64,000 nucleotides of DNA, taken from Gammaproteobacteria bacterium (GTDB lineage Bacteria; Pseudomonadota; Gammaproteobacteria; Pseudomonadales; Azotimanducaceae). The position numbers were made by a program, and so were the translations under genes. A model generated the notes under the pieces. It saw nothing but the letters and a program-made list of their open reading frames with translations, had not been told where the DNA came from and searched no databases. Below, piece after piece: positions 46,349 to 54,953 of the stretch (its first letter is position 1; the number at the start of each line of letters is the position of its first letter). The stretch lies in assembly GCA_030425195.1 (NCBI GenBank), contig JAUIAV010000005.1:124001-188000 (forward strand). The letters are read 5' to 3'.

Positions 46349-47557
46349 TCAGGAGCCCGTCGGCACCTCGCTGAAGGGAATGCCCTTGTCCACCCGGACA
46401 TCCTGCGGCAGCCCCAGGACCCGTTCGGCAATGATGTTCGCCATGATCTCGTCCGTACCGCCGGCGATCCTCAAGCCCGGAATGGCCATGTAGGTCTCCT
46501 GGTACATGGCGGCCGCCTCGGAGAGCTTCGGATCCCGGATGGCGCCGGCCATCTCCTGCAGGTCGATGGCGAAGCTCGCCATGTCCTGGGCTTTGGGCGC
46601 ACCCACCAGCTTGCCGATGGAGTTCTCCGGACCGGGGGTCTCGCCACGCGAGAGCGCGGACAGCGTGCGCCAGGATGTGTACTTGAGACCCGATTCCTGG
46701 CAGTACCAGTCGGCCAGCTTCGCCCGCACGGCAGGGTCCCTGATCGCCGGTTTGCCGTCGATCTCCACTTCCTTCGCCAGCTTGTAGATGCTGTCCACGC
46801 CCACGGAGCCGCCGCCCGCGCCGATGGACGCCCGCTCGTTCATGAGCGTGGTCAGTGCCACCTGCCAGCCCTGGCCTTCGGCACCGAGCCGCTGACTGTC
46901 CGAGACGCGCACATCGGTGAAGTACACCTCGTTGAAATTGGAATCGCCGGAGATCTGCCGGATCGGCTTGATCTCCATACCGGGTGCTCTCATGTCGATC
47001 CAGAAATAGGTGAGACCCTTGTGCTTCGGCACGGAGGGATCGGTTCTGAGCACCAGGATGCCGTAGTCCGAATAATGAGCGCCCGAGGTCCAGATCTTCT
47101 GACCGTTGATCACCCACTCGTCGCCGTCCTTCACCGCCCGGGTTCTCAGGGCTGCGAGATCGGATCCGCCCGCGGGCTCGGAGAAGAGCTGACACCAGAT
47201 CTCCTCGCCGCTGGCGAGCTTCGGCAGGAAGCGGGCTTTGTCCTCGTCACTCGCCCACATCATCAGCGTGGGTGCCGCCATGCCCTGACCGATGCTGAAC
47301 ACGCCCTGGGGCAGATCGTATCTGGACTCCTCCTGATTCCAGATCACGTTCTCGATGGGCGATGCGCCCCGTCCGCCGTACTCCTTCGGCCAGGTGATAC
47401 AGGCCCAGCCCGCGTCGTACTTCCGCTTCTGCCAGAGCTTCGCCTGCTCGATCCCACCGAGCCCCTCCAGCTCTTTTTTCTTCGGCCGGTTCGCCTTCAG
47501 CCAGGCCCGGACCTCTTTACGGAATGCTGCTTCTTCTGCTGTGTCTTTGAAATCCAT
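46349..47557 (-). CDS. Acyl-CoA dehydrogenase, likely alpha subunit of heteromeric pair
   Basis: This 402-residue flavoenzyme subunit (FadE26/FadE28-type) begins MDFKDTAEEAAFRKEVRAWL after AAGGAG. It shows QLFSEPAGGSDLAALRTRA, WVINGQKIWTSGAHYSDYG and the C-terminal GGTDEIMANIIAERVLGLP. The position of the usual YEGT catalytic Glu is Gly here, so catalysis would need a Glu elsewhere, as in alternative ACAD classes. It lies 22 bp after its partner at 47580. Such tandem pairs form alpha2beta2 enzymes for sterol side-chain or other bulky acyl-CoAs. Confidence 0.85.
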   Translation of the reverse strand: MDFKDTAEEAAFRKEVRAWLKANRPKKKELEGLGGIEQAKLWQKRKYDAGWACITWPKEYGGRGASPIENVIWNQEESRYDLPQGVFSIGQGMAAPTLMMWASDEDKARFLPKLASGEEIWCQLFSEPAGGSDLAALRTRAVKDGDEWVINGQKIWTSGAHYSDYGILVLRTDPSVPKHKGLTYFWIDMRAPGMEIKPIRQISGDSNFNEVYFTDVRVSDSQRLGAEGQGWQVALTTLMNERASIGAGGGSVGVDSIYKLAKEVEIDGKPAIRDPAVRAKLADWYCQESGLKYTSWRTLSALSRGETPGPENSIGKLVGAPKAQDMASFAIDLQEMAGAIRDPKLSEAAAMYQETYMAIPGLRIAGGTDEIMANIIAERVLGLPQDVRVDKGIPFSEVPTGS

Positions 47558-47579
47558 GATTGTCTCCTTCCCGCTCTGC

Positions 47580-48692
47580 TTAAGCCGCGTGCTCTTCGTA
47601 GGCATCGATCAGCCGGTCCTGCCACATGGCCTCACTGCCGATGGCCACCGACAGGAGCTTCGAGCGGCGGTAATAGAACTGGCAATCGAACTCCCAGGTG
47701 TATCCCATGCCGCCATGGGTCTGGATATTCTCCTTGGAGGCGAAGTAATAGGCCTGAATGGCCGACACCCTGGCCGTGGCGGCCGCCAGCGGCAGCTCGT
47801 CCGCATCGGTGTTCAGTGCCCAGGCACCGTAGTAGCAGTTCGATCTGGCCAGCGTGTTCTTAACGTACATGTTGGCCAGCTTGTGTTTGATGGCCTGATA
47901 CGAGGCGATGGGCCGGCCGAACGCGTAGCGGCCCATGGCGTACTCCTTGGCCTGCTCCAGGGCAGCCTGGGCTCCGCCCACCTGCTCCCAGGCAAACAGC
48001 ACCGCGGCACGGTCGAGCAGCGCATCGAGCAGATCCATGCCTTTGCCTGCCTTGCCGAGGAGTTCCGCCTTCGCGTTCTTGAACCGGATCTGTCCGTGCC
48101 CGCGTGTCGGGTCCAGAGTGTTCACCGGTTTGAAAGCGGTTTTGCTGCCCTGATCCAGCTCGACCAGATACAGGGAGGCCCGCTTACCGCTCTTGGCGAG
48201 AACCACGGCCACGCTGGCGATGCCTGCATCCGGCACCGGAATCTTGGTGCCGGAGAGCTTGCCGTCTTTCACCTCGCATTCCAGACTCCGGGCCGTGGGC
48301 CTGCCCGCCCCTTCGGACATGGCCAGCGTGCCGATCACGTCACCGGCCGCCAGCTTCGGCAGCCACTCCTCCTTCTGGGCATCGGTGCCGGCCATGAGGA
48401 TGGCTTCCGTCGCCAGATAGACGCTGGAGGAAAACGGCACCGGCGCCACCGCCCGGCCCAGCTCCTCGGCGATCACGCAGAGCTCGAGATAGGAAAGGCC
48501 CAGGCCTCCGTATTCTTCCGGGATGACGGTGGCCGTCCAGCCCATGTCCACGATCTTCTGCCAGAGCCCCTCGTCGTAATCCGCACCGCTGTCCAGTACC
48601 CTGCGGGCGGCGGCCGGCGGACTGTTGTCCTTGAGAAAACCCTGCGCCTGCTCCCGGAGCAGGTTCTGTTCTTCCGAAAATTCGAAATTCAT
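47580..48692 (-). CDS. Acyl-CoA dehydrogenase, likely beta subunit of heteromeric pair
   Basis: This 370-residue subunit is more divergent: the FAD-binding segment is TLAMSEGAGRPTARSLECEV, and the usual W-x-x-x-G-T-K stretch is short (DGKLSGTKIPVPDAG). Where catalytic ACADs have YEGT it reads VAIGSEAMWQDRLI, with no Glu in place. It begins MNFEFSEEQNLLREQAQGFL. Together with the next gene it fits the heterotetrameric FadE28/FadE29-like arrangement. It is divergent from nadE. Confidence 0.85.
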   Translation of the reverse strand: MNFEFSEEQNLLREQAQGFLKDNSPPAAARRVLDSGADYDEGLWQKIVDMGWTATVIPEEYGGLGLSYLELCVIAEELGRAVAPVPFSSSVYLATEAILMAGTDAQKEEWLPKLAAGDVIGTLAMSEGAGRPTARSLECEVKDGKLSGTKIPVPDAGIASVAVVLAKSGKRASLYLVELDQGSKTAFKPVNTLDPTRGHGQIRFKNAKAELLGKAGKGMDLLDALLDRAAVLFAWEQVGGAQAALEQAKEYAMGRYAFGRPIASYQAIKHKLANMYVKNTLARSNCYYGAWALNTDADELPLAAATARVSAIQAYYFASKENIQTHGGMGYTWEFDCQFYYRRSKLLSVAIGSEAMWQDRLIDAYEEHAA

Positions 48693-48841
48693 TCATTTCC
48701 CCTTCTGACTGGTCCGAGTCACTGCTTGGTCGTTCGAGCCGGTCATTCTGTCCGCTCCCGGGCAAAAAGGCGAGATCTCCGACGATCCCGGAAGCAGTCC
48801 GGCGGGGCAATCCAGCCCGGGTTCTTCCGCTAGAATGGGCC

Positions 48842-50761
48842 ATGGACTACACGGAATTCGGATTCATCCGTATGGCCGCCGTCGCACCGGAGGTGGCGCT
48901 GGCCGATCCCGCTGCCAATGCGGGCATACACATCGGTCACATCGAGGCGCTCAGCGCGGAAGGGGTCTGCCTGGCTCTGTTCCCCGAGCTCTCGGTGAGC
49001 GGCTACAGCTGCGAGGATCTGTTCTTCAACGCCGATCTGCTCCGTGCGAGCCGGCAGGCGCTGATCGGCATCGCGGAAGCCTGCACCGACCTGACCGCCG
49101 TGGTCGGCGTGCCCTGGCGCCTGAACGACGGCCGCCTGCTGAACTGCGCCGCCGTGCTGGCCGACGGACGCCTGGTGGGCCTGGTTCCGAAGATCGCCCA
49201 TCCCAACTACGGCGAGTTCTACGATCAGCGCTGGTTCGCCAGCGGCGACGGAATCAGTCTGACCGGCACGGACGCTCCCCGGATCGATGCCCGTCAGCTG
49301 TTCGAGGTGGCCGGCGTCACCGTCGGCATCGAGATCTGCGAGGATCTCTGGTCTCCGGAGCCGCCGGGGATCCGGCACTGTCTCGCCGGCGCGGACGTCA
49401 TCCTCAATCTGTCGGCAAGCAACGAGCTGGTTGCCAAAGCCGACTACCGACGCACGCTGGTGGTGGGCGCCAGCGCCCGGGGCATCAGCGGGTATCTGTA
49501 CGCCAGTGCGGGCCCGACCGAGTCGACCAAGGACGTTGTCTTCGGCGGGCACCTCATGGCGGCGGAAAACGGCGTGCTCCTGGCGGAGAACGACCGCTTC
49601 GAGCTGACCGGCAGCCGGCTGATCGCCGAGTTCGATCTGGACTATCTGCACCGGGACCGGAGCCAGAACAGCACGTTTCGAGGCGCGGTCCGCCCCGAAG
49701 GTTATGTCGTGAGCCGGGCCAGCGCCAGGCACCACCCTCCCCTCGGGGCCATTCAGCGCGCGGTGGACGCGCATCCGTTCGTACCGGAGGACGAAGCCCA
49801 GTTCGACGCCAGAGCCCGGGAGATCCTGTCCATCCAGGCCACCGGCCTCGCGCGCCGGATGCTGGCCGCCGGAGACGGTCCTCTGGTCATCGGTCTGTCC
49901 GGCGGTCTGGACTCCACGCTCGCCTATCTCGTCTGTCTGGAAGCGCTGACCCTGAGAGATCTGCCGGTCTCCAGACTCATGCCTCTGACTCTGCCCGGAC
50001 CCGGCACATCCGCGCGCACCCTCGCTTCCGCGCGAAGCCTGGCCGGCGCCACGGGCGTGGCCCTCAGGGAAATCCCGATCGAGGCCGCCGTGGTGCAGCA
50101 CCTGGCGGATCTGGACCACAGCGAGGAGACGGACGTGGTGTTCGAGAACGCCCAGGCCAGGGAACGGACCCAGATACTCTTCAACTTCGCGAACAAGGTG
50201 GGGGGCATCGTGGTCGGCACGGGCGACCTGTCCGAGCTTGCCCTCGGCTGGTGCACGTACAACGCCGATCACATGGCCAGCTACAACGTGAACGCCAGCG
50301 TGCCTAAAACCATGATGGCCTACCTGGTGCGCTGGTACGGCAGCCACCGCGCGGACAGCGCCCTGAAGCCGGTGCTCGCGGAGGTGCTCGATACCCCCAT
50401 ATCACCCGAGCTCATCGCCCCGACGAACGGAGACATCAGCCAGGAGACGGAGTCCATCATCGGACCCTACGAGCTGCACGATTTCTTCCTTTACCACTTC
50501 ATGCGTCATGGTGCCGGGGTGCGCAAAATCTTCGCGCTGGCCTGCGCCGCCTTCGACGGTCGCCATGAGCCGGCGGTGATCCAGCGCTGGCTCCGGGTGT
50601 TTCTTGCCCGGTTCTTCGCGCAGCAGTTCAAACGGACCACGCTGCCTCCTGGGCCCAAGGTGGGCACCGTGAGTCTGTCACCGCGGGGAGACTGGCGCAT
50701 GCCCGACGAAGCGACCGCCCGCGCCTACCTGGCAACGGTGGACGCGCTGATGGAAACTTGA
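48842..50761 (+). CDS. nadE: Glutamine-dependent NAD+ synthetase
   Basis: This 639-residue two-domain enzyme amidates nicotinate adenine dinucleotide. The N-terminal nitrilase-like glutaminase has Glu in ALFPELSVSGYSCEDLF, Lys in LVPKIAHPNYGEFYDQRWF and Cys in GIEICEDLWSPEPPG. The C-terminal synthetase has the PP-loop VIGLSGGLDSTLAYL, then GTGDLSELALGWCTYNADH and NASVPKTMM. All catalytic residues are present. It is divergent from the acyl-CoA dehydrogenase pair. Confidence 0.95.
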   Translation: MDYTEFGFIRMAAVAPEVALADPAANAGIHIGHIEALSAEGVCLALFPELSVSGYSCEDLFFNADLLRASRQALIGIAEACTDLTAVVGVPWRLNDGRLLNCAAVLADGRLVGLVPKIAHPNYGEFYDQRWFASGDGISLTGTDAPRIDARQLFEVAGVTVGIEICEDLWSPEPPGIRHCLAGADVILNLSASNELVAKADYRRTLVVGASARGISGYLYASAGPTESTKDVVFGGHLMAAENGVLLAENDRFELTGSRLIAEFDLDYLHRDRSQNSTFRGAVRPEGYVVSRASARHHPPLGAIQRAVDAHPFVPEDEAQFDARAREILSIQATGLARRMLAAGDGPLVIGLSGGLDSTLAYLVCLEALTLRDLPVSRLMPLTLPGPGTSARTLASARSLAGATGVALREIPIEAAVVQHLADLDHSEETDVVFENAQARERTQILFNFANKVGGIVVGTGDLSELALGWCTYNADHMASYNVNASVPKTMMAYLVRWYGSHRADSALKPVLAEVLDTPISPELIAPTNGDISQETESIIGPYELHDFFLYHFMRHGAGVRKIFALACAAFDGRHEPAVIQRWLRVFLARFFAQQFKRTTLPPGPKVGTVSLSPRGDWRMPDEATARAYLATVDALMET

Positions 50762-50803
50762 ACAGACGAACGCCGGTCCGGAAAGTCCTGGGAGGGAACG
50801 ACG

Positions 50804-51739
50804 ATGCTGAAGCCTGAACACACCTTCAGGGTGTGGGCCCTGATTGTGACGCTGCTGCCTGCCGGCATGGCCATGGGGCAGGACGCTCCGTTCTGCGGTG
50901 ATCAGGGGGTCTGGATACAGATCCTGGGCGCCGGTGGACCGGAGCTGGACGACGGCCAGGCCGGCCCGAGCTATCTGGTCTGGATCGACAACCAGGCACG
51001 GCTGCTCATCGACACGGCTTCCGGATCCGCGGCCCGATACGATGAGGCCGGCGCCGACTTCAACGATCTCGATGCCATCGCGCTGACCCACCTGCACGCC
51101 TCCCATACCACGGATCTGCCGGCCTTCGTCGAGGGTTCCGCGAATCTCGGAAGAGAACGGCCGCTGCCGGTTTTCGGCCCGTCCGGCAACGAGGCCTACC
51201 CGGATACGGAAACCTTCGTTTCCCGCCTCATCGGCCCGCTGGGCGCCTATCCCTATCTGGCCGACTATCTGACCTACAACTCAAGCGGCGGTTACAAGGT
51301 CACGCCGCGCAACGTGCCGGCCACGGGCAGCCGCCGCTGGGCCCGGTTCGGCAACGAACACTTCCGACTGTCGGCGATACCCGTTCAGCACGGCACGGTG
51401 CCCGCCATTGCCTGGCGGGTAGAGATCGGCGATCAGCTCATCGTCTTCGCCGGCGACTTCAGCAATGCCAAGAACGTCATCACCGAATTCGCGCGCGATG
51501 CGGACGCGCTGGTGGTCAGCCACGCCATACCCGAGAATGCCCGCGGCCAGGCCAGCGAGCTGTTCGCTCAGCCTTCCCAGATCGGCCGGGTGGCCAGCGC
51601 CGCAGGCGTGCGCATGCTGATCCTCGGGCACCGGACCAATCGTACCCGCGGTGTCGAGAGCCTGAGCCGGGCAGCCATCGAGGCCGAGTACTCGAACCCG
51701 CTCCTGTTCGCCAACGATCTGGAGTGCTGGGGTCTGTAG
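50804..51739 (+). CDS. Exported MBL-fold hydrolase-like protein with altered metal motif
   Basis: This 311-residue protein has a signal peptide (VWALIVTLLPAGMAMGQ) and so is probably periplasmic. The metallo-beta-lactamase fold is seen in the LTHLHASHTTDLP motif, QHGTVPAIAW, FAGDFS and the late His in VSHAI and ILGHRT. The HxHxDH motif reads H96-L-H98-A-S100-H101: the Asp that binds the second metal is Ser. It may use one metal or have a changed reaction. Its neighbours DUF924 and AlkD follow within a few bp. Confidence 0.78.
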   Translation: MLKPEHTFRVWALIVTLLPAGMAMGQDAPFCGDQGVWIQILGAGGPELDDGQAGPSYLVWIDNQARLLIDTASGSAARYDEAGADFNDLDAIALTHLHASHTTDLPAFVEGSANLGRERPLPVFGPSGNEAYPDTETFVSRLIGPLGAYPYLADYLTYNSSGGYKVTPRNVPATGSRRWARFGNEHFRLSAIPVQHGTVPAIAWRVEIGDQLIVFAGDFSNAKNVITEFARDADALVVSHAIPENARGQASELFAQPSQIGRVASAAGVRMLILGHRTNRTRGVESLSRAAIEAEYSNPLLFANDLECWGL

Positions 51740-51741
51740 GG

Positions 51742-52347
51742 ATGGAACAGGCATCCGAGGTGCTCGAGTTCTGGTTCGGCGAACCAACCGGCCCTTTCGC
51801 CGACGACGTCCACCGGCAGCAGTGGTTCAACGGCGGCCCGGCATTCGATTCCCGGTGCCGCACCCGGTTCTCGAGTCTCGCCGCCCGGGCCGCCGACGGA
51901 GAGCTCGAACAGTGGCTGGAAACGCCGAAAACGTGTCTCGCTTATATCCTTCTCTGCGATCAGATCCCGAGGAACATCCATCGCGGCACGCCCATGGCGT
52001 TTGCCGCGGATGGTCCGGCGCTGAATGCGGCACGGACCGGGGTCGACCGGGGCCTGGACAGGACGCTCGGATTCGACGAGCGCTGTTTTTTCTACCTCCC
52101 GTTCGAACACTCGGAATCCATCATCGATCAGCACACCTGCGTGGGCCTGTTCAGTCAGCTTCGGGACCAGACGCCGGACGGGTTCCGGCATCTCACGGGG
52201 AATTACCTTCAGTTCGCCCATCAGCATCGGGACATCATTCAGCGCTTCGGCCGCTTTCCGCACCGCAACGCCCTGCTCGGCCGAACGTCGACGCCGGCCG
52301 AACTCGAATTTCTCGAGGGCGGCAACGATTTCGGTCAGTCGGGCTGA
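51742..52347 (+). CDS. DUF924 family protein
   Basis: This 201-residue soluble helical protein has the family hallmarks VLEFWFGEPT at the start, LILCDQIPRNIHRGTP-type sequence (YILLCDQIPRNIHRG), FYLPFEHSESI and an H-rich C-terminal part ending LEFLEGG. The TPR-like fold is known structurally in this family, but no reaction is. The ATG at 51742 lies 3 bp after the MBL gene stop; an in-frame start at 51724 is less likely. Confidence 0.85.
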   Translation: MEQASEVLEFWFGEPTGPFADDVHRQQWFNGGPAFDSRCRTRFSSLAARAADGELEQWLETPKTCLAYILLCDQIPRNIHRGTPMAFAADGPALNAARTGVDRGLDRTLGFDERCFFYLPFEHSESIIDQHTCVGLFSQLRDQTPDGFRHLTGNYLQFAHQHRDIIQRFGRFPHRNALLGRTSTPAELEFLEGGNDFGQSG

Positions 52348-52352
52348 CAACC

Positions 52353-53099
52353 ATGCCGGAGGCAATGGCCGCAGACACCGAACTGATCGGCACCCTGAGA
52401 GCGACCTTCGCGGCCGCCGCAGATCCGGAGCGTGCCCTTGACCAGCAGGCATACATGAAGTCCGACATGCCGTACTACGGCATCGCCACACCCGAACTGC
52501 GGCGCCTGTGCCGGAGCGCGTTCCGGGCGCATCCTCTCAGGGACCGGGCCGACTGGCTGGCAACCCTGACGGCACTCTGGTGGCAGGCCGGTCGTCGGGA
52601 GGAGCGCTATGCCGCCATCGAACTGCTCAGCGCCCGGGCGTACCGGTGCCATTTCGACGCAGCTCTCATCGATGTGCTGGAGGCTCTCATCAGCAGCAGT
52701 GCCTGGTGGGACACCGTGGACCCCATCGCCATCAACCATGTGGGTACGCTGCTATCGGAATACCCCGGGCCGATCCGGGCCCGATTGAAAGTCTGGTCCC
52801 GGGGAGAGGACCTGTGGCTCCGGCGTGCGGCCATCCTCGCCCAGTTGAAATTCAAGACGGACACGGACTGGCAACTTCTGCAGTCTCTGATGGCACCCGC
52901 CCTCGACAGCCGCGAGTTTTTCCTGCGGAAAAGCATCGGCTGGGCGCTCCGGGAATACTCAAAAACCGAGCCGGACCGTGTACTCGATTACGTTCGTTCG
53001 AAAGCCGGGCGGCTTTCAGGCCTGAGCAGGCGCGAAGGGTTGAAGGTGCTGCTGAAGAACGGAACCGTCTCCCGCGACGATCCGGCATTCAGCGCCTGA
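52353..53099 (+). CDS. DNA alkylation repair protein, AlkD-like
   Basis: This 248-residue HEAT-repeat DNA glycosylase-like protein should excise N3- and N7-alkylated purines. Family residues are recognisable: SSAWWDTVDPIAIN (catalytic Asp), DLWLRRAAILAQL (DNA-contacting Arg) and REFFLRKSIGWALREYSK (Trp). The start is ATG 52353 or 52365; GGAGG lies only 2 bp before the second, so the first is kept. It closes the MBL-DUF924-AlkD run and overlaps the convergent gene at 53089 by 11 bp. Confidence 0.85.
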   Translation: MPEAMAADTELIGTLRATFAAAADPERALDQQAYMKSDMPYYGIATPELRRLCRSAFRAHPLRDRADWLATLTALWWQAGRREERYAAIELLSARAYRCHFDAALIDVLEALISSSAWWDTVDPIAINHVGTLLSEYPGPIRARLKVWSRGEDLWLRRAAILAQLKFKTDTDWQLLQSLMAPALDSREFFLRKSIGWALREYSKTEPDRVLDYVRSKAGRLSGLSRREGLKVLLKNGTVSRDDPAFSA

Positions 53100-53367
53100 T
53101 CCGCCGGGCCATCTCCGCCTCGTACTCCGGGAAATAGCGGTTGATGTCCTCGAGGTCGAACTCGGCGAGGATGGACGTATTCGGTTCCCGTTCCAGCAGA
53201 AACTTGAAGGACTGAATGATCAGCCACTCGTGGGTAATGGTTCCGCCACAGAGCTTCTGATAGTAGTCGGGTTCGAGCCGGACCCGGTGGGTGGTCTCGG
53301 GCACGCCCTCTGCACCTTCCACCACCACTTCGTAGGTATAGAGATCGACGAGGGTCGCGCTGATCAC
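53089..53367 (-). CDS. Hypothetical protein of 92 residues
   Basis: This small soluble acidic protein starts with GTG at 53367, 2 bp after the upstream TonB-domain lipoprotein stop. It has a beta-rich N-terminal half (TLVDLYTYEVVVEGAEG, then HRVRLEPDYYQKLCGG) and a helical C-terminal half (WLIIQSFKFLLEREPN, then DINRYFPEYEAEMARRI). I do not assign it to a named family. The order phyH, TonB-domain lipoprotein, this gene suggests one transcript. Confidence 0.65.
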   Translation of the reverse strand: MISATLVDLYTYEVVVEGAEGVPETTHRVRLEPDYYQKLCGGTITHEWLIIQSFKFLLEREPNTSILAEFDLEDINRYFPEYEAEMARRIRR

Positions 53368-53369
53368 GG

Positions 53370-53771
53370 TCAGTAGTCGCGGTAGCGTTCGTCGGCGGAC
53401 AGCTGGAAGTGGACGGTGCTGAGCACGTTCTCCACAGCCACGGGCTCGCCGTCCTTGAGGGCCGGGTTGTAACGCCAGCTCCTGACCGCCGTCAGGGCAG
53501 CCTCTTCGAAAAACCCTTCAGGCGTTGCGCTCTCGACCCGGGCATTCACCACACGGCCGTCCACCGACACGCCGTAACGCACCACGACGGCACCTTCGAT
53601 GCCTTCCGCCTTGGCCACCGGTGGATACTTGGGACCGGAACCGGAAACGAGCTGCATGGGGCGGTTCTGAGCGCCTGCGCAGCCCGCAACCAGGAGCACG
53701 GCGGCCAACAGAACCGCGAGGATGGATGGCACGGTCGGACGTGCCTGGCTGTTCATACGGGGATTCATCAT
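53370..53771 (-). CDS. Lipoprotein with TonB C-terminal-like domain
   Basis: This 133-residue protein has a lipobox (LLAAVLLVAGCAGAQ) and a TonB-C fold: GPKYPPVAKAEGIEGAVVVR, split by its Gly/Val strand, then FFEEAALTAVRSWRYNPAL. TonB itself is anchored by a TM helix and has a Pro-rich spacer; both are missing. It may bind an outer-membrane receptor or act as a stand-alone TonB-like adaptor. The ATG at 53771 overlaps the PhyH stop (ATGATG). No exbBD is nearby. Confidence 0.75.
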   Translation of the reverse strand: MMNPRMNSQARPTVPSILAVLLAAVLLVAGCAGAQNRPMQLVSGSGPKYPPVAKAEGIEGAVVVRYGVSVDGRVVNARVESATPEGFFEEAALTAVRSWRYNPALKDGEPVAVENVLSTVHFQLSADERYRDY

Positions 53772-54577
53772 GTCTCTTCTGCGGCTCGACCACCGAGTAG
53801 AATCGAATACTGCCAGTTCGGATCGTCCGCCGCACGCGACGGGCCGCCTCTGGGATGCATGACGGCACCCTCCGGCGCGTACTGGAGGATGTAGGACTTG
53901 CGGGTCTCTCCCGTCAGATTCGGACCCGTCCGGTGCGGGGTCAGGGAGGAGAACACGGCAATGGAGCCTGCCCGGACTTCGAGAGGTACTGCCGTCGCAG
54001 GCGAATCCAGGCACTGGAAGCCGAGGTCCGTCCAGCGGTGACTCAGGGTGCCGTGCCTGTGCACGCCGGGCACGATCCACGGGCACCCGTTCTCGATGGT
54101 CGCGTCCGTGAGCGCCACCCAGCAGGTGAGGTACTGCTGCGGTGTGACGAACGTATAACCGTTGTCCTGATGCCAGGGAAATTCTGCTTTCGTGCCGGGC
54201 TTCTTGTAGACGAGCTGGTCCCAGTAGAGACGAACGTCCGGACCGATCAGATCCCCGGTGAGACCCCGGAAAACCGGATGCCGGGAGAAGGCGAGAAGCT
54301 CTGGCGAGCGGGCAACCAGGTGCGGCGAGAAAACGATCTCCCCGGCACGTGCGATTCCGACCCGGCCCGAATCCGCCCGCTCGAGTGCCGCCTCGGCTTC
54401 CGCCTCCAGCGGATCGATTGCCGCCATCACCGCGTCGATCTCTCCTGCATCGAAGGCGTTCTCGAGCACGAATCCACCCACCTCCGAGTAGGCTTGAGCG
54501 AGTCCGTCAGTCAGGAATTCGAAGGGGCCGGTCGGCGGATTCCAGACGAAATCGACGTTGTCGGGGTGCAGCCTCAT
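53768..54577 (-). CDS. Phytanoyl-CoA dioxygenase (PhyH) family protein
   Basis: This 269-residue Fe(II)/2-oxoglutarate oxygenase has the iron triad in FPWHQDNGYTF (HxD) and SLTPHRTGPNLTGETRKSYI (His, with the 2OG-binding Arg). The CWVALTDATIENGCPWIVPGVH segment is typical of the family. Substrates in bacteria range from phytanoyl-CoA to ectoine and many natural products; none is indicated. It is the first gene of a three-gene operon. Confidence 0.85.
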   Translation of the reverse strand: MRLHPDNVDFVWNPPTGPFEFLTDGLAQAYSEVGGFVLENAFDAGEIDAVMAAIDPLEAEAEAALERADSGRVGIARAGEIVFSPHLVARSPELLAFSRHPVFRGLTGDLIGPDVRLYWDQLVYKKPGTKAEFPWHQDNGYTFVTPQQYLTCWVALTDATIENGCPWIVPGVHRHGTLSHRWTDLGFQCLDSPATAVPLEVRAGSIAVFSSLTPHRTGPNLTGETRKSYILQYAPEGAVMHPRGGPSRAADDPNWQYSILLGGRAAEET

Positions 54578-54687
54578 CGTGCAAGCAGCATCGCATCCGT
54601 CATCCGGCGGAGCAACCGGCTGTGCTAAGCTCCGCCCATGCCGCAGCGTCGTCGCCCGAGCGAAAAATGCGAGTTAGGAAATCACCC

Positions 54688-54930
54688 GTGAACGACACGA
54701 CAGACACAGAGAACCCGGCCGGTGATGAAGAGGGTCTCACTCTCCTGCAGCTCATCGGCAGCGCCCTGGCCGCAGGTTTTGGGGTCCAGTCCAGCCAGAA
54801 CCGGAAGCGGGATTTCTCGAAGGGAAGGCCCGGTCAGTTCATCGCCATCGGCATCATCTTCACGGTGCTGTTCGTGCTGATCATGGTCGGTATCGTGAAC
54901 CTGGTCCTCGGCGCGGTCGGCAACGGCTGA
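54688..54930 (+). CDS. DUF2970 small membrane protein
   Basis: This roughly 80-residue protein has LTLLQLIGSALAAGFGVQSS, the basic NRKRDFSKGRP, and one TM helix (FIAIGIIFTVLFVLIMVGIV), the arrangement of DUF2970. The GTG at 54688 with TAGGA upstream is preferred; ATG 54667 would add 7 residues. It is divergent from phyH and convergent with the sugar kinase at 54954. Function unknown. Confidence 0.78.
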   Translation: MNDTTDTENPAGDEEGLTLLQLIGSALAAGFGVQSSQNRKRDFSKGRPGQFIAIGIIFTVLFVLIMVGIVNLVLGAVGNG

Positions 54931-54953
54931 CGCCTCTCCTGCGGACGCCCGTT

